From the NCBI GenBank assembly GCA_900544705.1, contig UQWH01000001.1:37113-101112 (forward strand): 64,000 nucleotides of DNA. Reading direction: 5' to 3'. The first letter of the stretch is position 1; each line of letters starts with the position of its first letter. A program made the position numbers and the translations under genes. The notes below the pieces were generated by a model that saw nothing but the letters and a program-made list of their open reading frames with translations, was not told the DNA's origin and ran no database searches. This DNA comes from an uncultured Eubacteriales bacterium. Its GTDB lineage: Bacteria > Bacillota > Clostridia > Oscillospirales > Oscillospiraceae. Shown here piece by piece: positions 36,589 to 45,739 of the stretch.

Positions 36589-39072
36589 TTATTCTTCCTC
36601 CAGATCGCCCTCGACGCGCTGGATGGCGATCAGGCGGCTGCCGGCCTCCACGCGCATCAGGATGACGCCCTGCGTGTCGCGGCCGTAGATGTTGATGCTG
36701 CCGGCCGGGGTGCGCAGGATGACGCCGCCGGACTCGATGAGCATGATGTCGTCCGTGTCGGACACGACCACCGCGCCCGCGACCGGGCCGGTCTTATCCG
36801 TCAGGCGGTAGTTGCGCATACCCTTGCCGCCGCGGCCCTGTACCTCGTCGCCGCGCAGGTAGCTCTCGACCGGGGTGCGCTTGCCGTAGCCGTTTTCGGT
36901 GACGGTGAGCAGGGTCTTGCCCGGCTCTGCGACCGCCGCGCCGATGACGCAGTCGTCCGCGCCGAGGCGGATGCCGCGCACGCCGGCCGCGTCGCGGCCC
37001 ATGGGACGCACGTCCGTTTCGGCAAAGCAGATCGCCATGCCGTTTCTGGTCGCAATGAGCAGATTATCGCTGCCCGACGTGCGCATCACGCCGATCAGCT
37101 CGTCGCCCTCGTCCAGAGAGAGCACGCGGATGCCCGCCTTGCGCGCGGTGTAGACCGCGCTGAGCTGCAAACGCTTGACCGTGCCGTTTCTCGTGACCAT
37201 GGCGAGATATTCGTTGTCCGGGAAGTCGCGGGTCAGGAGCATCGCCGTGACGCGCTCGTCCGGCTCCAGCGGCAGGATGTTGACGATGTTCGTGCCGCGC
37301 GCGGTGCGCCCGGCCTCCGGGATGAGGTAGCCCTTCTTGCGATGCACCCGTCCGCGGTTCGTGAAGAACAGGACGTAGTCATGCGTGGAGGCGATGAAGA
37401 GGTTTTTCACATAGTCCTCTTCCTTGAGGCTCTGACCGGAAACGCCGCGGCCGCCGCGCCGCTGGGTGCGGTAGGTATCGACGGGCATCCGCTTGATGTA
37501 GCCGGCGTTGGAGAGCGTGTAGCAGCAGTCCTCCTCCTCGATGAGGTCCTCGATGTCGATCTCGTCCTCGACGTCCTGAATTTCCGTGCGGCGGTCGTCG
37601 CCGTATTTGTCGCGGATCTCGGTCAGCTCGTCCTTCAGGATGCCCTTGACAAGCTCCATGTCGCCCAGCACGCGCTGGAAATAGGCGATGCGCTCCTCCA
37701 GCTCCTTGTACTCATTCTGGAGCTTCTCGCGGTCGAGGCCCTGCAAAGCCTTCAGGCGCATATCCAGAATGGCCTGCGCCTGCACGTCGTCCAGACCGAA
37801 GCGCTGCATCAGATTTTCCTTGGCGTTGTCATAGCTGGTGCGGATGATGCGGATGACCTCGTCGATGTTGTCCTGCGCGATGAGCAGACCCTCGAGCAGA
37901 TGGGCGCGCTCCTGCGCCTTACGCAGGTCGTAGCGCGTGCGGCGGATGATGATCTCTTCCTGATAGGAAAGATATTCATCCAGAATTTCGCGGAGGGTGA
38001 GGACCTTCGGCTGGCTCTGGTTCTTGACGAGCGCCAGCATATTCACCGCGAAGGTGGTTTGCAGCTGCGTCTGCGCAAACAGGCGGTTCAGAACGACCTG
38101 CGGATTCGCCTCGCGCTTGAGTTCGATGACGATGCGCATACCGGTGCGGTCGGATTCGTCGCGGATGTCGGAGATGCCGTCGAGGCGCTTGTCGTTGACC
38201 TGATCGGCCATGGACTTGATGAGCATCCGCTTATTGACCTGATAGGGAATTTCATGGACGATAATGCGGGTGCGGTTCTGGCCGAATTCTTCAAAATCCG
38301 TCCGGGCGCGCATGGTCACGCGGCCGCGGCCGGTGGCATAGGCGGCGCGGATGCCCGCACGGCCCAGAATGAGCGCACGGGTGGGGAAGTCCGGCCCCTG
38401 AATGTGCTCCATGAGGTCTGCCAGTGTCGCTTCGGGATTGTCCAGAATACACAGGCAGGCATTGATGACCTCGCGCAGATTGTGCGGGGGGATGTTCGTT
38501 GCCATGCCGACGGCGATGCCGGACGAGCCGTTGACCAGCAGGTTGGGGAAGCGGCTGGGCAGCACGCGCGGCTCCTTGCGGCTTTCGTCGAAGTTGGGGT
38601 CCCAGTCCACGGTGTCCTTGTCCAGATCGCGCAGCATCTCGTTGGAGATCTTGCTCAGGCGCGCCTCGGTATAACGGTAGGCCGCGGGGGGGTCGCCGTC
38701 CACGGAGCCGAAGTTGCCGTGACCGTCGACGAGCATATAGCGCATGGAAAAGTCCTGCGCCAGACGCACGAGGGCGTCATAGACGCTCTGGTCGCCGTGC
38801 GGGTGATAACGGCCCAGCACGTCGCCCACGCAGGTGGCGGACTTTTTGAACGGCCGGTCGGAGGTCAGGCCGTCTTCATACATGGCGTACAGGATGCGGC
38901 GGTGCACGGGCTTCAGGCCGTCGCGCACGTCCGGCAGGGCGCGCCCGACGATGACGGACATCGCGTATTCCATGTAGCTGGTGGTCATTTCATGGACAAG
39001 CTCGGAGGTGACGATGTTCTGCTGGGGATAGAGAATATCCTCCGGCTTGTAATCCTTCTTGTGGTGTGCCAA
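36589..39072 (-). CDS. gyrA: DNA gyrase subunit A
   Basis: 827 residues. The winged-helix/tower region carries the catalytic Tyr134 in [10 protein letters not shown]. The C-terminal beta-pinwheel contains the GyrA box [10 protein letters not shown], which separates it from ParC. The start is TTG, with AAGGAGGAG upstream. In the quinolone-resistance region [10 protein letters not shown], the position equivalent to E. coli Ser83 is Gln95, while Asp99 (Asp87) is kept. With GyrB it introduces negative supercoils. Transcribed 12 bases after gyrB in the origin-proximal cluster. Confidence 0.97.
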   Translation of the reverse strand: MAHHKKDYKPEDILYPQQNIVTSELVHEMTTSYMEYAMSVIVGRALPDVRDGLKPVHRRILYAMYEDGLTSDRPFKKSATCVGDVLGRYHPHGDQSVYDALVRLAQDFSMRYMLVDGHGNFGSVDGDPPAAYRYTEARLSKISNEMLRDLDKDTVDWDPNFDESRKEPRVLPSRFPNLLVNGSSGIAVGMATNIPPHNLREVINACLCILDNPEATLADLMEHIQGPDFPTRALILGRAGIRAAYATGRGRVTMRARTDFEEFGQNRTRIIVHEIPYQVNKRMLIKSMADQVNDKRLDGISDIRDESDRTGMRIVIELKREANPQVVLNRLFAQTQLQTTFAVNMLALVKNQSQPKVLTLREILDEYLSYQEEIIIRRTRYDLRKAQERAHLLEGLLIAQDNIDEVIRIIRTSYDNAKENLMQRFGLDDVQAQAILDMRLKALQGLDREKLQNEYKELEERIAYFQRVLGDMELVKGILKDELTEIRDKYGDDRRTEIQDVEDEIDIEDLIEEEDCCYTLSNAGYIKRMPVDTYRTQRRGGRGVSGQSLKEEDYVKNLFIASTHDYVLFFTNRGRVHRKKGYLIPEAGRTARGTNIVNILPLEPDERVTAMLLTRDFPDNEYLAMVTRNGTVKRLQLSAVYTARKAGIRVLSLDEGDELIGVMRTSGSDNLLIATRNGMAICFAETDVRPMGRDAAGVRGIRLGADDCVIGAAVAEPGKTLLTVTENGYGKRTPVESYLRGDEVQGRGGKGMRNYRLTDKTGPVAGAVVVSDTDDIMLIESGGVILRTPAGSINIYGRDTQGVILMRVEAGSRLIAIQRVEGDLEEE

Positions 39073-39084
39073 ACGCTCTCCTCC

Positions 39085-41028
39085 TTAGTAGTCCAGATTC
39101 GCGACGTAGCGCGCGTTCTGCTCGATGTATTCCTTGCGCGGCTCGACCTTCTCGCCCATGAGAAGCGCGAAGGTCTCGTCGGCCTTGATGGCATCCTCGA
39201 GACAGATGCGGCGCAGCGTGCGGGTTTCGGGGTTCATGGTCGTTTCCCACAGCTCGTGGGGGTTCATCTCGCCCAGACCCTTGAAACGGCTGATGCCGAT
39301 ATTGACATTGGGATTGCCGCCGCGCAGCTCGGCGGAGATGGCGTCGCGCTCCTCGTCGGAATAGGCGACGCGGGTGGTGTTCTTGCCGCGCGTGAGCTTG
39401 TAAAGCGGCGGCACGGCGGAATAGACATAGCCCTGCTCGATGAGCGGCCGCATGAAGCGGAAGAAGAAGGTCAGAAGCAGCGTGCGGATATGCGCGCCGT
39501 CGACGTCGGCATCGGCCATGATGACGATCTTGTGATAGCGGAGCTTGTCGAGGTTGAAGTCCTCGCCGATGCCCGCGCCCAGCGCAGTGATGACGGGCTG
39601 GAGCTTATCGTTGCCGATGACCTTGTCCTCTCTGGCCTTCTCCACGTTGAGCATCTTGCCCCACAGCGGCAGGATGGCCTGAAAACGCGAGTCGCGTCCC
39701 TGTGTGGCGGAGCCGCCTGCGGAGTCGCCCTCGACGATGTAAATTTCGGTGAGGGAGGGATCGGTCTCATTGCAGTCGCGCAGCTTGTCCGGCATGGCCG
39801 CGCCGCCGAGGGCGGTCTTGCGGCGGATGGACTCGCGCGCCTTGCGCGCGGCCTCGCGGGCGCGGTTGGCGGTCATGGCCTTGTCGAGGATCGTCCGCGC
39901 GACGGCGGGATGCTCCTCGAAATACTCCGTGAGCTGGGTGTTGACGATGTTATCGACCAGCGTGCGGATGTAGGCGTTGCCGAGCTTAGCCTTGGTCTGG
40001 CCCTCGAACTGCGCGTCCGTCAGCTTGACGGAGATGACCGCAGTCAGGCCCTCGCGGCAGTCCTCGCCGGATACCTTGTCGGCGTCGGTCTTGATGATGC
40101 CCGTTTTCATGCCATAGGCGTTCAGGACGCGCGTCAGGGCCGTCTTGAAGCCCGTCTCGTGCATACCGCCCTCCGGCGTGTGAATGTTATTGGCAAAGGA
40201 AACGATGGTTTCGTTATAAGCGTCGTTGTACTGCATCGCGACCTCGGCCTCGGCATTGTTCTTCGCGCCCGCGATGTAGATGACCTCCTCGTGCAGCGCC
40301 GTCTTGTGGCGGTTGTGCCAGAGGACGAATTCGCGGATGCCGCCTTCGTAGCACATGGCGTCGGAGGGGCCGTCCTCGGTGCGCAGATCGCGGATGGTGA
40401 TGTGCAGGCCGGCATTCAGGAAGGCCTGCTCGCGCATCCGGGTATGCAGCGTTTCATAGTCATAGGTCAGCGTGTCGAACATCTCGGGGTCGGGCTTGAA
40501 GGTGACGATGGTGCCGTGCCTGTCCGTGTCGCCGATCACGCGCATTTCCTGGGTAATATGACCGCGGGAGAACTTCATCTGATAGATCTTGCCCTCTTTA
40601 TGGACCTCGACCTCCAGCCACTCGGACAGCGCGTTGACGACCGACGCGCCCACGCCGTGCAGGCCGCCGGAGACCTTATAGCCCCCGCCGCCGAATTTGC
40701 CGCCTGCGTGCAGGACGGTATAGACGACCTCCAGCGCCGGCCGGCCGGTCTGCGCCTGGATGTCCACGGGGATGCCGCGGCCGTCGTCCTCGACGGTGAT
40801 GGTATCGCCGGGGTTGATCGTCACAACGATGTGCTTGCAGTAGCCCGCAAGCGCCTCGTCGATGGCGTTGTCCACGATCTCATAGACGAGGTGATGCAGA
40901 CCGCTCGACGAGGTCGAGCCGATATACATACCGGGGCGCTTGCGCACCGCCTCCAAGCCTTCCAGAACTTGAATTTGCGAGGCGTCATATTCCTGTTCTA
41001 CCTTGGTATTGAGCAGTTCTTCAGACAT
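39085..41028 (-). CDS. gyrB: DNA gyrase subunit B
   Basis: 647 residues. GHKL ATPase motifs: [22 protein letters not shown] and [14 protein letters not shown]. The TOPRIM domain has EGDSAGGSA, and the metal Asp pair is in [19 protein letters not shown] and the C-terminal [15 protein letters not shown] are gyrase-typical. The length matches Firmicutes GyrB without the proteobacterial insertion. AGGAG lies upstream of the ATG. Located between remB and gyrA as expected near oriC. Confidence 0.97.
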   Translation of the reverse strand: MSEELLNTKVEQEYDASQIQVLEGLEAVRKRPGMYIGSTSSSGLHHLVYEIVDNAIDEALAGYCKHIVVTINPGDTITVEDDGRGIPVDIQAQTGRPALEVVYTVLHAGGKFGGGGYKVSGGLHGVGASVVNALSEWLEVEVHKEGKIYQMKFSRGHITQEMRVIGDTDRHGTIVTFKPDPEMFDTLTYDYETLHTRMREQAFLNAGLHITIRDLRTEDGPSDAMCYEGGIREFVLWHNRHKTALHEEVIYIAGAKNNAEAEVAMQYNDAYNETIVSFANNIHTPEGGMHETGFKTALTRVLNAYGMKTGIIKTDADKVSGEDCREGLTAVISVKLTDAQFEGQTKAKLGNAYIRTLVDNIVNTQLTEYFEEHPAVARTILDKAMTANRAREAARKARESIRRKTALGGAAMPDKLRDCNETDPSLTEIYIVEGDSAGGSATQGRDSRFQAILPLWGKMLNVEKAREDKVIGNDKLQPVITALGAGIGEDFNLDKLRYHKIVIMADADVDGAHIRTLLLTFFFRFMRPLIEQGYVYSAVPPLYKLTRGKNTTRVAYSDEERDAISAELRGGNPNVNIGISRFKGLGEMNPHELWETTMNPETRTLRRICLEDAIKADETFALLMGEKVEPRKEYIEQNARYVANLDY

Positions 41029-41118
41029 TCAGATTCTCCTTATCATTCACATTTTCCGCCGGCCGCGAGGGCTTCCGGGGAAGATGGCAGTTTCGTGGTA
41101 AAAAAAGCGTGGGCAAGA

Positions 41119-41156
41119 CTAGAAACCCTCCCGCGGGCGGCGGGATAGCCGTTTCT
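41119..41156 (-). other. Stem-loop between remB and gyrB
   Basis: On the minus strand AGAAAC and GTTTCT pair around an inner CCCGCCG-rich stem, right after the remB stop. A run of seven Ts (complement of AAAAAAA near 41099) follows 14 bases on. It could be a weak terminator or attenuator ahead of gyrB. Confidence 0.4.
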
Positions 41157-41406
41157 ATCCCCGTTTCAGGCGCTTTTCCAGCGCGGCGGCATTGAACTGC
41201 GTCAGATAGACGCGCTCCATGCCGAACTCCTCCGTCAGGACGAAGCTCTTCGGCAGCTCGCCGGACACGTCCACCACGCCGCCCAGCTCCTCCGCGCGGC
41301 GCAGCAGCTCGCGCGTCCGCTTGGAATAGGTCGTGTTGTCCAGATCAAAAATGCCGATCACGGCACGGTCGCGCACGGCCATATCGCCGCCGATGGATAG
41401 ATACAT
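41155..41406 (-). CDS. remB: RemB-like (DUF370) protein
   Basis: 83 residues. Small DUF370-family protein with the opening MYLSIGGDMAVRDRAVIGIFDLD cut by its GGD turn, and FVLTEEFGMERVYLTQ near the end. In Bacillus the orthologue YaaB/RemB sits in the same place between recF and gyrB and affects matrix gene control. It starts 3 bases after recF ends, with GGAGG upstream. The role is inferred from position and family. Confidence 0.85.
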   Translation of the reverse strand: MYLSIGGDMAVRDRAVIGIFDLDNTTYSKRTRELLRRAEELGGVVDVSGELPKSFVLTEEFGMERVYLTQFNAAALEKRLKRG

Positions 41407-41408
41407 GG

Positions 41409-42512
41409 TTAACCTCCGATCGCGCCGTCCCTGACGGTCAGCACCTGTCCCAGCTTCGTCAGCCGGTCGGTTTCGCAGCAGGTGATGAACACCTGCCCGG
41501 TCTTGAGCTGGTTGAGCACGAAATCCTGCCGCCCGGCGTCCAGTTCGGACAGCACGTCGTCCAGCAGCAGCACCGGCTCCTCGCCGGCGTCGCGCCGCAG
41601 CAGCTCGCGCTCGGCCAGCTTGATGGAGATCGCCGCGGTGCGCGTCTGCCCCTGCGAGGCAAAGGCCGCGACGGACAGACCGTTGATTGCCGCTTCAAAA
41701 TCGTCCTTGTGCGGTCCGGAGAGGCACTGTCCGCTCTCCAGCTCCGCCCGCGCGTGGCTCTCCTGATGAGCCCGGAGCTGCGCGCGCAGCGTTTCCGGCG
41801 GGGCAAAGGGATCGTCGATATTGGACACGGTGTGATAGTCCAGCGTGAGCGTTTCCGCACCGCCGGAAAATTCCGCGTGGTAGGCCGCGGCGGCCTCCTG
41901 CAGGGATTTCAGATACCGCGCGCGGTAAGAGATCACCAGTGCGCCGACCTGCGCCATGCGCGCATTGTACTCCGGCAGGACATCCAGAAGTCCCGGTGTT
42001 TCATACTGCGCCCGCAGCAGCGCCGATTTCTGTTCCAGCAGCCGCTGATATTCCGTTAGCGCGGCCTCGTAATTCGGCCGGAGCTGGCAGATCATGGCGT
42101 CGAGCAGCTTGCGCCGGGGCGCTGCTCCCTTTTTCAGAACCAGAAGGTCCTCCGGACAGAACAGCACGGCATGCAGGACGCCTGTGAATTCCGCGGCGGT
42201 TTTCTGCTTTACGCCGTTGAGCCAGAGCTGACGCGGCCGCCGCCCGGAAAACAGCACTGCGCGCAGGGTCTGTTCCCGCTCCTGCGCGAACACCCCGGCA
42301 GAAAGCTCCGCAAACTCCGCACCGAAGCGGATGAGCTCCTGCTCCTTGCGCGTGCGGAAGGAACGCCCGGCCGAGAGGTAATAAATTGCTTCCAGAAGAT
42401 TCGTCTTGCCATTGGCGTTGCCGCCGACAAGCAGATTCACACCGGGGACGAATTCCGCCCGCGACTCGCGGTAATTGCGGAAGTCCCGCAGAGAAAGACT
42501 ATTGAGCTGCAT
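41409..42512 (-). CDS. recF: DNA replication/repair protein RecF
   Basis: 367 residues. SMC-like ABC ATPase: Walker A GGNANGKTNLLEA (about 30-42), the signature near FASQGQTRTAAISIKLAE, and Walker B PVLLLDDVLSELD (about 310). It loads RecA at gaps with RecO and RecR. The start codon lies inside the 3' end of yaaA (14-base overlap), suggesting coupled translation. Confidence 0.95.
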   Translation of the reverse strand: MQLNSLSLRDFRNYRESRAEFVPGVNLLVGGNANGKTNLLEAIYYLSAGRSFRTRKEQELIRFGAEFAELSAGVFAQEREQTLRAVLFSGRRPRQLWLNGVKQKTAAEFTGVLHAVLFCPEDLLVLKKGAAPRRKLLDAMICQLRPNYEAALTEYQRLLEQKSALLRAQYETPGLLDVLPEYNARMAQVGALVISYRARYLKSLQEAAAAYHAEFSGGAETLTLDYHTVSNIDDPFAPPETLRAQLRAHQESHARAELESGQCLSGPHKDDFEAAINGLSVAAFASQGQTRTAAISIKLAERELLRRDAGEEPVLLLDDVLSELDAGRQDFVLNQLKTGQVFITCCETDRLTKLGQVLTVRDGAIGG

Positions 42513-42750
42513 CCGCGACCAGATATTCCGCGCCGTTAAAGCGGACGCTGTCGCCGGGGCGCAGTTTCTTGCCGCGCATCGTGCAGGTCTCGCCGTTGAC
42601 CTCGACCTCGCCGTTCTGGATGAAGTTTTTCGCCATACCGCCGGAGCCGGCAGCGTTGGCCAGCTTCAGAAAACTCTCCAGCTTGATAAATTCCGTCGTG
42701 ATCGGGACGGAGATCCGTTCGGCGGAAACGCGCCGTACTCGAACTTTCAT
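42499..42750 (-). CDS. yaaA: S4-domain RNA-binding protein YaaA
   Basis: 83 residues from the ATG at 42750 (GAGGAA upstream; a longer in-frame start lacks a site). One S4-like fold: TEFIKLESFLKLANAAGSGG, then IQNGEVEVNGE and RGKKLRPGDSV. It is conserved between dnaN and recF in Firmicutes and linked to ribosome assembly in Bacillus. A dispersed palindrome lies in its leader. Confidence 0.85.
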   Translation of the reverse strand: MKVRVRRVSAERISVPITTEFIKLESFLKLANAAGSGGMAKNFIQNGEVEVNGETCTMRGKKLRPGDSVRFNGAEYLVADAAQ

Positions 42751-42800
42751 TTGGGTTCCTCTTTTCGTGGAATTTTCGGGAAATGTGGGGGAAATTTTAT

Positions 42801-42836
42801 GTGCCGGCACGCGGAACGCTCAAGAGCGTTCCCTAC
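42801..42836 (+). repeat. Dispersed 36-bp palindromic repeat, copy 2
   Basis: Core GAACGC-TCAAGA-GCGTTC, in the dnaN-yaaA gap. Relative to copy 1, AG/CT in the stem is replaced by GC/GC on both arms, so pairing is kept. Confidence 0.7.
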
Positions 42837-42893
42837 GGGTGCGGGTGGGATTTTGAACCGGCGCGTTATTGCGGGTGAAACGTTTCCCCCCGC

Positions 42894-44006
42894 TCAGGCG
42901 TTGCGCAGGCGGACGGGCAGGACCATATAGGCAAAGGTCGGCTTCGTACGGTCGCAGGGGGTAAAGACGACGGGGCTCAGGCCGTTCTGCAGCTCCAGCG
43001 TGACCTCCTCGTCCGGCACAGCGCGCAGCGCGTCGAGCAGATACCGGCACTGGAAGCCGATCTCCAGCTCGCCGCCGTTTCCGGCGATGGGGCAGGTGTC
43101 ATGCGCGGTGCCGATGGTGTTGGACGTGCGGAAATCTGCGATATTCTCGCCGAACACGCAGCGCACGGGGCTTTTCACCTTTTCCGAAACGATCAGGCCG
43201 ACGCGCTCGATGGAGCTGGTCAGCTCCGCGACGTTCGCCGTCAGGATGGTTTGGCTGTTGGCCGGCACGACGCGCCGCCAGTCGATGAACTCGCCCTCGA
43301 GGATGCGGCAGACAAGGGTCGCGTCGCCGATCTCAAAAAGGATGTGCTTCGCACCCAGCGTGAAGCGGACGGGCTCGTCGCTGTCCTCGAGAATTTTCTC
43401 GACCTCCTTCAGACCCGACGCGGGAACGACGAACTTCAGCTCCTGCCCGAAGGGCTCGTCGCTGAAATACGTCCGGCGGGCCAGACGGAAGCTGTCCACC
43501 GCGACCATATTGATGCAGTTGTCCTTGACCTCCATCAAGCAGCCGGTATGCACGGGGCGCGCCTGATTTTCCGACACCGAGAAGATCGTGCCGCCGATCA
43601 TCTCGCGCAGCACGTGCTGCGGCAGGGAAACGGCCTTCTCGGAATCGACCTCCGGGAGGTCGGGATAATCGTCGGGATCCATGGCCGTGATCTGAAAGGA
43701 GGAAGCGCCGCCGCGGATGGAAACGTGCAGCTCGTCGTCCACGCTGACGCAGACCTCCTCGTCCGGCAGCTTGCGCACGATGTCAAAGAACAGCCGCGCG
43801 GGCATGACGCAGGAGCCGGCCTCCAGCACCTGCGCGCCGACGCGCACAGTGATGCCCGTTTCCAGATTGAAGCCCGTCAATTGAAGTGACACGCCGGCGC
43901 GGACGAAGATACCCTCCAGACAGGGGATGGTGCTTTTCTGCGCGACGGTCCTCGCAGCCAAAGAGATCGCGCTCGTAAGCAGCGCTTTTTCACAGGTAAA
44001 CTTCAT
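42894..44006 (-). CDS. dnaN: DNA polymerase III sliding clamp (beta subunit)
   Basis: 370 residues in three clamp folds. Motifs: the N-terminal FTCEKALLTSAISLA, central ATLVCRILEGEFIDWRRVVP and C-terminal LLDALRAVP followed by PCDRTKPTFAYMVLPVRL. The C-terminal peptide ends MVLPVRLRNA, as in clamps. It tethers the replicative polymerase to DNA. It lies downstream of dnaA across the putative oriC. Confidence 0.97.
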   Translation of the reverse strand: MKFTCEKALLTSAISLAARTVAQKSTIPCLEGIFVRAGVSLQLTGFNLETGITVRVGAQVLEAGSCVMPARLFFDIVRKLPDEEVCVSVDDELHVSIRGGASSFQITAMDPDDYPDLPEVDSEKAVSLPQHVLREMIGGTIFSVSENQARPVHTGCLMEVKDNCINMVAVDSFRLARRTYFSDEPFGQELKFVVPASGLKEVEKILEDSDEPVRFTLGAKHILFEIGDATLVCRILEGEFIDWRRVVPANSQTILTANVAELTSSIERVGLIVSEKVKSPVRCVFGENIADFRTSNTIGTAHDTCPIAGNGGELEIGFQCRYLLDALRAVPDEEVTLELQNGLSPVVFTPCDRTKPTFAYMVLPVRLRNA

Positions 44007-44081
44007 ATCGTTCCTCGCTTTCTCTCTATCTAGAAGATAGGAAGGATTCTTTTCAGTATTAGTGTTAATAGTCGAAAGTTA

Positions 44082-44090
44082 TGTGCAAAA
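44082..44090 (-). promoter_or_regulatory. Putative DnaA box
   Basis: TTTTGCACA on the minus strand, fitting TTWTNCACA. Confidence 0.55.
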
Positions 44091-44126
44091 CCCGAAAATC
44101 GCTTAGAGCCGCAGGGCTTTGCAATT

Positions 44127-44233
44127 CACAGGCGGCTGTGCAGATTTAATAGAGTTATTGACAGCTTCTTTTCAAAAAATTCCAAAACAGGTTTTGCACA
44201 GAAAAGTACCGCACATCTGCACAGCCGCCTGTG
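44127..44233. repeat. Perfect 19-bp inverted repeat in oriC
   Basis: CACAGGCGGCTGTGCAGAT (44127-44145) and its exact complement (44215-44233). Each arm carries TGTGCA-type cores, so it may bind DnaA or form a cruciform around the A+T-rich middle. Confidence 0.7.
44192..44200 (+). promoter_or_regulatory. Putative DnaA box
   Basis: TTTTGCACA on the plus strand, opposite in direction to the box at 44082-44090. Confidence 0.55.
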
Positions 44234-44240
44234 CAGAAAA

Positions 44241-45554
44241 TTACAGCCTCGAATTGATATTTGCGGTGATGTCGCGGATGTTGTCCTGCAGGCCGTTTGC
44301 GGTGTTGCCGAGGTCTTGCTCGACGCGGCGGAGGCTATAGAGAACGGTGGTATGATTCTTGCCGAATTCCTTGGCGATGTCCGGCAGCGACAGATTCGTC
44401 AGCTTGCGGATGAGGTACATGGCGATCTGCCGCGCCTCAGCCGTGCCCTTGTTTTTCTGGGTGCTGCGCAGGGTGCTTTCTTCGATGGAATAGAAGCGGC
44501 AGACCTCGCTGATGATCAGCTCCGGCGTCGGGACGGTCTGGGCCTTGCCCTTGTACATATCCTTGATCGCGCGGGAAACGTTGGCGATGTCCATCTTCAT
44601 GCCATCCAGATCGTGGTAGCACTTGATCTTATTGACCGTGCCTTCGATTTGGCGGACGTTATTGGTGATGTTCTCCGCGATGTAGCCGCAGACTTCGTCC
44701 GGCATTTCCAGTCCCAAAGACATGGCCTTGTTTTTCGTGATGGCCCAGCGCGTTTCGTAATCGGGCGGCTGGATGTCCACGATCAGGCCCCACTCAAAGC
44801 GGGTGCGTAGGCGGTCTTCCAAGAGCGCCATGTCGCCCGGCACGCGGTCGGAGGTCAGGACGATCTGACACTTGTTTTCGTAAAGCGCGTTGAAGGTATG
44901 GAAGAATTCCTCCTGCGTGGAGTTCTTGCCGGCGATGAACTGAATATCGTCGATCAGGAAAAGGTCGGCATTGCGATATTTGTCGCGGAATTCGAAGTTT
45001 TTGCCGATGCGCAGCGCTTCGAGAAATTCGTTGATAAACTGGTCGCCCTTGATGTAGACGATGTTGTAATCCGGGTGCTTCTGCTGGATGCGGTTGGCGA
45101 TGGCGTACAGCAGGTGCGTCTTGCCGAGGCCGGACTGGCCATAGATGAACAGCGGGTTATACGCGGTGGTGCGCTCCTCCGCGACGGCCTCCGCCGCGGA
45201 AAAGGCGTGCTTGTTCGACGAGCCGACCACGAAGGTGTCGAAGGTGTACTGAGAGTTGAACTCCACGAAGGTGCGCTTGCGCTTGGTCATGGTGTACTGG
45301 GGAAGCTCGTCCTCGTCCAGCACGATCAGCTCCACGTCCGTCTGGAACAGCTCCTGCATGGCCTGACGGATCAGCTCGGTGTAACGGTTGAGAATGACGT
45401 CCTTGCGGAAGGGGGACGGGGAATAAATGACCAGCTTCGATTCGCTCAGCTCCACGACCTCCGCATCGTCAAAATAAGATGACACTGCGACGGCCGGGGA
45501 ATGTTGCTCCAGATACGACAAAACGCGCGACCAGACATAGGCGTTGGAATACAT
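44241..45554 (-). CDS. dnaA: Chromosomal replication initiator DnaA
   Basis: 437 residues from the ATG at 45554 (AAAGGAG upstream). AAA+ domain III: Walker A GQSGLGKT (139-146) and Walker B LFLIDDIQFIAGK. Domain IV has the DnaA signature region, ARQIAMYLIRKLT and GKNHTTVLYSLRRVE. The recognition loop is one residue shorter than the common GGRDHTTV, and the Asp before His is Asn400. Domain I is short. It binds boxes in the downstream gap to open the origin. Confidence 0.97.
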   Translation of the reverse strand: MYSNAYVWSRVLSYLEQHSPAVAVSSYFDDAEVVELSESKLVIYSPSPFRKDVILNRYTELIRQAMQELFQTDVELIVLDEDELPQYTMTKRKRTFVEFNSQYTFDTFVVGSSNKHAFSAAEAVAEERTTAYNPLFIYGQSGLGKTHLLYAIANRIQQKHPDYNIVYIKGDQFINEFLEALRIGKNFEFRDKYRNADLFLIDDIQFIAGKNSTQEEFFHTFNALYENKCQIVLTSDRVPGDMALLEDRLRTRFEWGLIVDIQPPDYETRWAITKNKAMSLGLEMPDEVCGYIAENITNNVRQIEGTVNKIKCYHDLDGMKMDIANVSRAIKDMYKGKAQTVPTPELIISEVCRFYSIEESTLRSTQKNKGTAEARQIAMYLIRKLTNLSLPDIAKEFGKNHTTVLYSLRRVEQDLGNTANGLQDNIRDITANINSRL

Positions 45555-45634
45555 GGCCGACTCCTTTCCATGATACTTTTTCATTCAAAATTTTATCACA
45601 AACCTGCCGAAAAAGCAAGGCTTATACATTATTA

Positions 45635-45682
45635 TAAAAAGAAAAGCCCCGGATTGCCGTGAAACGTACAAGCAATCCGGGG
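45635..45682 (-). terminator. Terminator of the MBOAT/DHHW operon
   Basis: On the minus strand CCCCGGATTGC pairs with its complement across a 14-base loop, followed by CTTTTCTTTTTAT. It insulates dnaA from the acyltransferase operon. Confidence 0.85.
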
Positions 45683-45739
45683 AGACAAAAAATTTTTTTG
45701 ATTTTTTGGTGTTGGGGAGGGAATTTATGCAGAGCAGCC

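Larger units (their letters stand above)
44007..44240. other. Candidate replication origin (oriC) between dnaA and dnaN
   Basis: 234 bases, moderately A+T-rich. It contains five TGTGCA/TGCACA cores, two of them in full TTTTGCACA boxes (fitting TTWTNCACA), and a perfect 19-bp inverted repeat. An A+T-rich stretch at 44145-44190 lies between the arms. A possible dnaN promoter (TTGAAA, 18 bases, TATTAA; minus strand, 44146-44175) is inside. The canonical TTATCCACA is absent. Confidence 0.65.

Noticed and set aside
36499..41148. A 1549-codon plus-strand open frame across gyrA and gyrB
   Set aside because: It is antisense to two unmistakable gyrase genes in G+C-rich DNA, has repetitive His/Asp/Arg-rich composition and no ribosome site; a shadow of codon bias.
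44007..44240. Canonical TTATCCACA DnaA boxes
   Set aside because: Checked on both strands and not found; only TTTTGCACA-type boxes are present.
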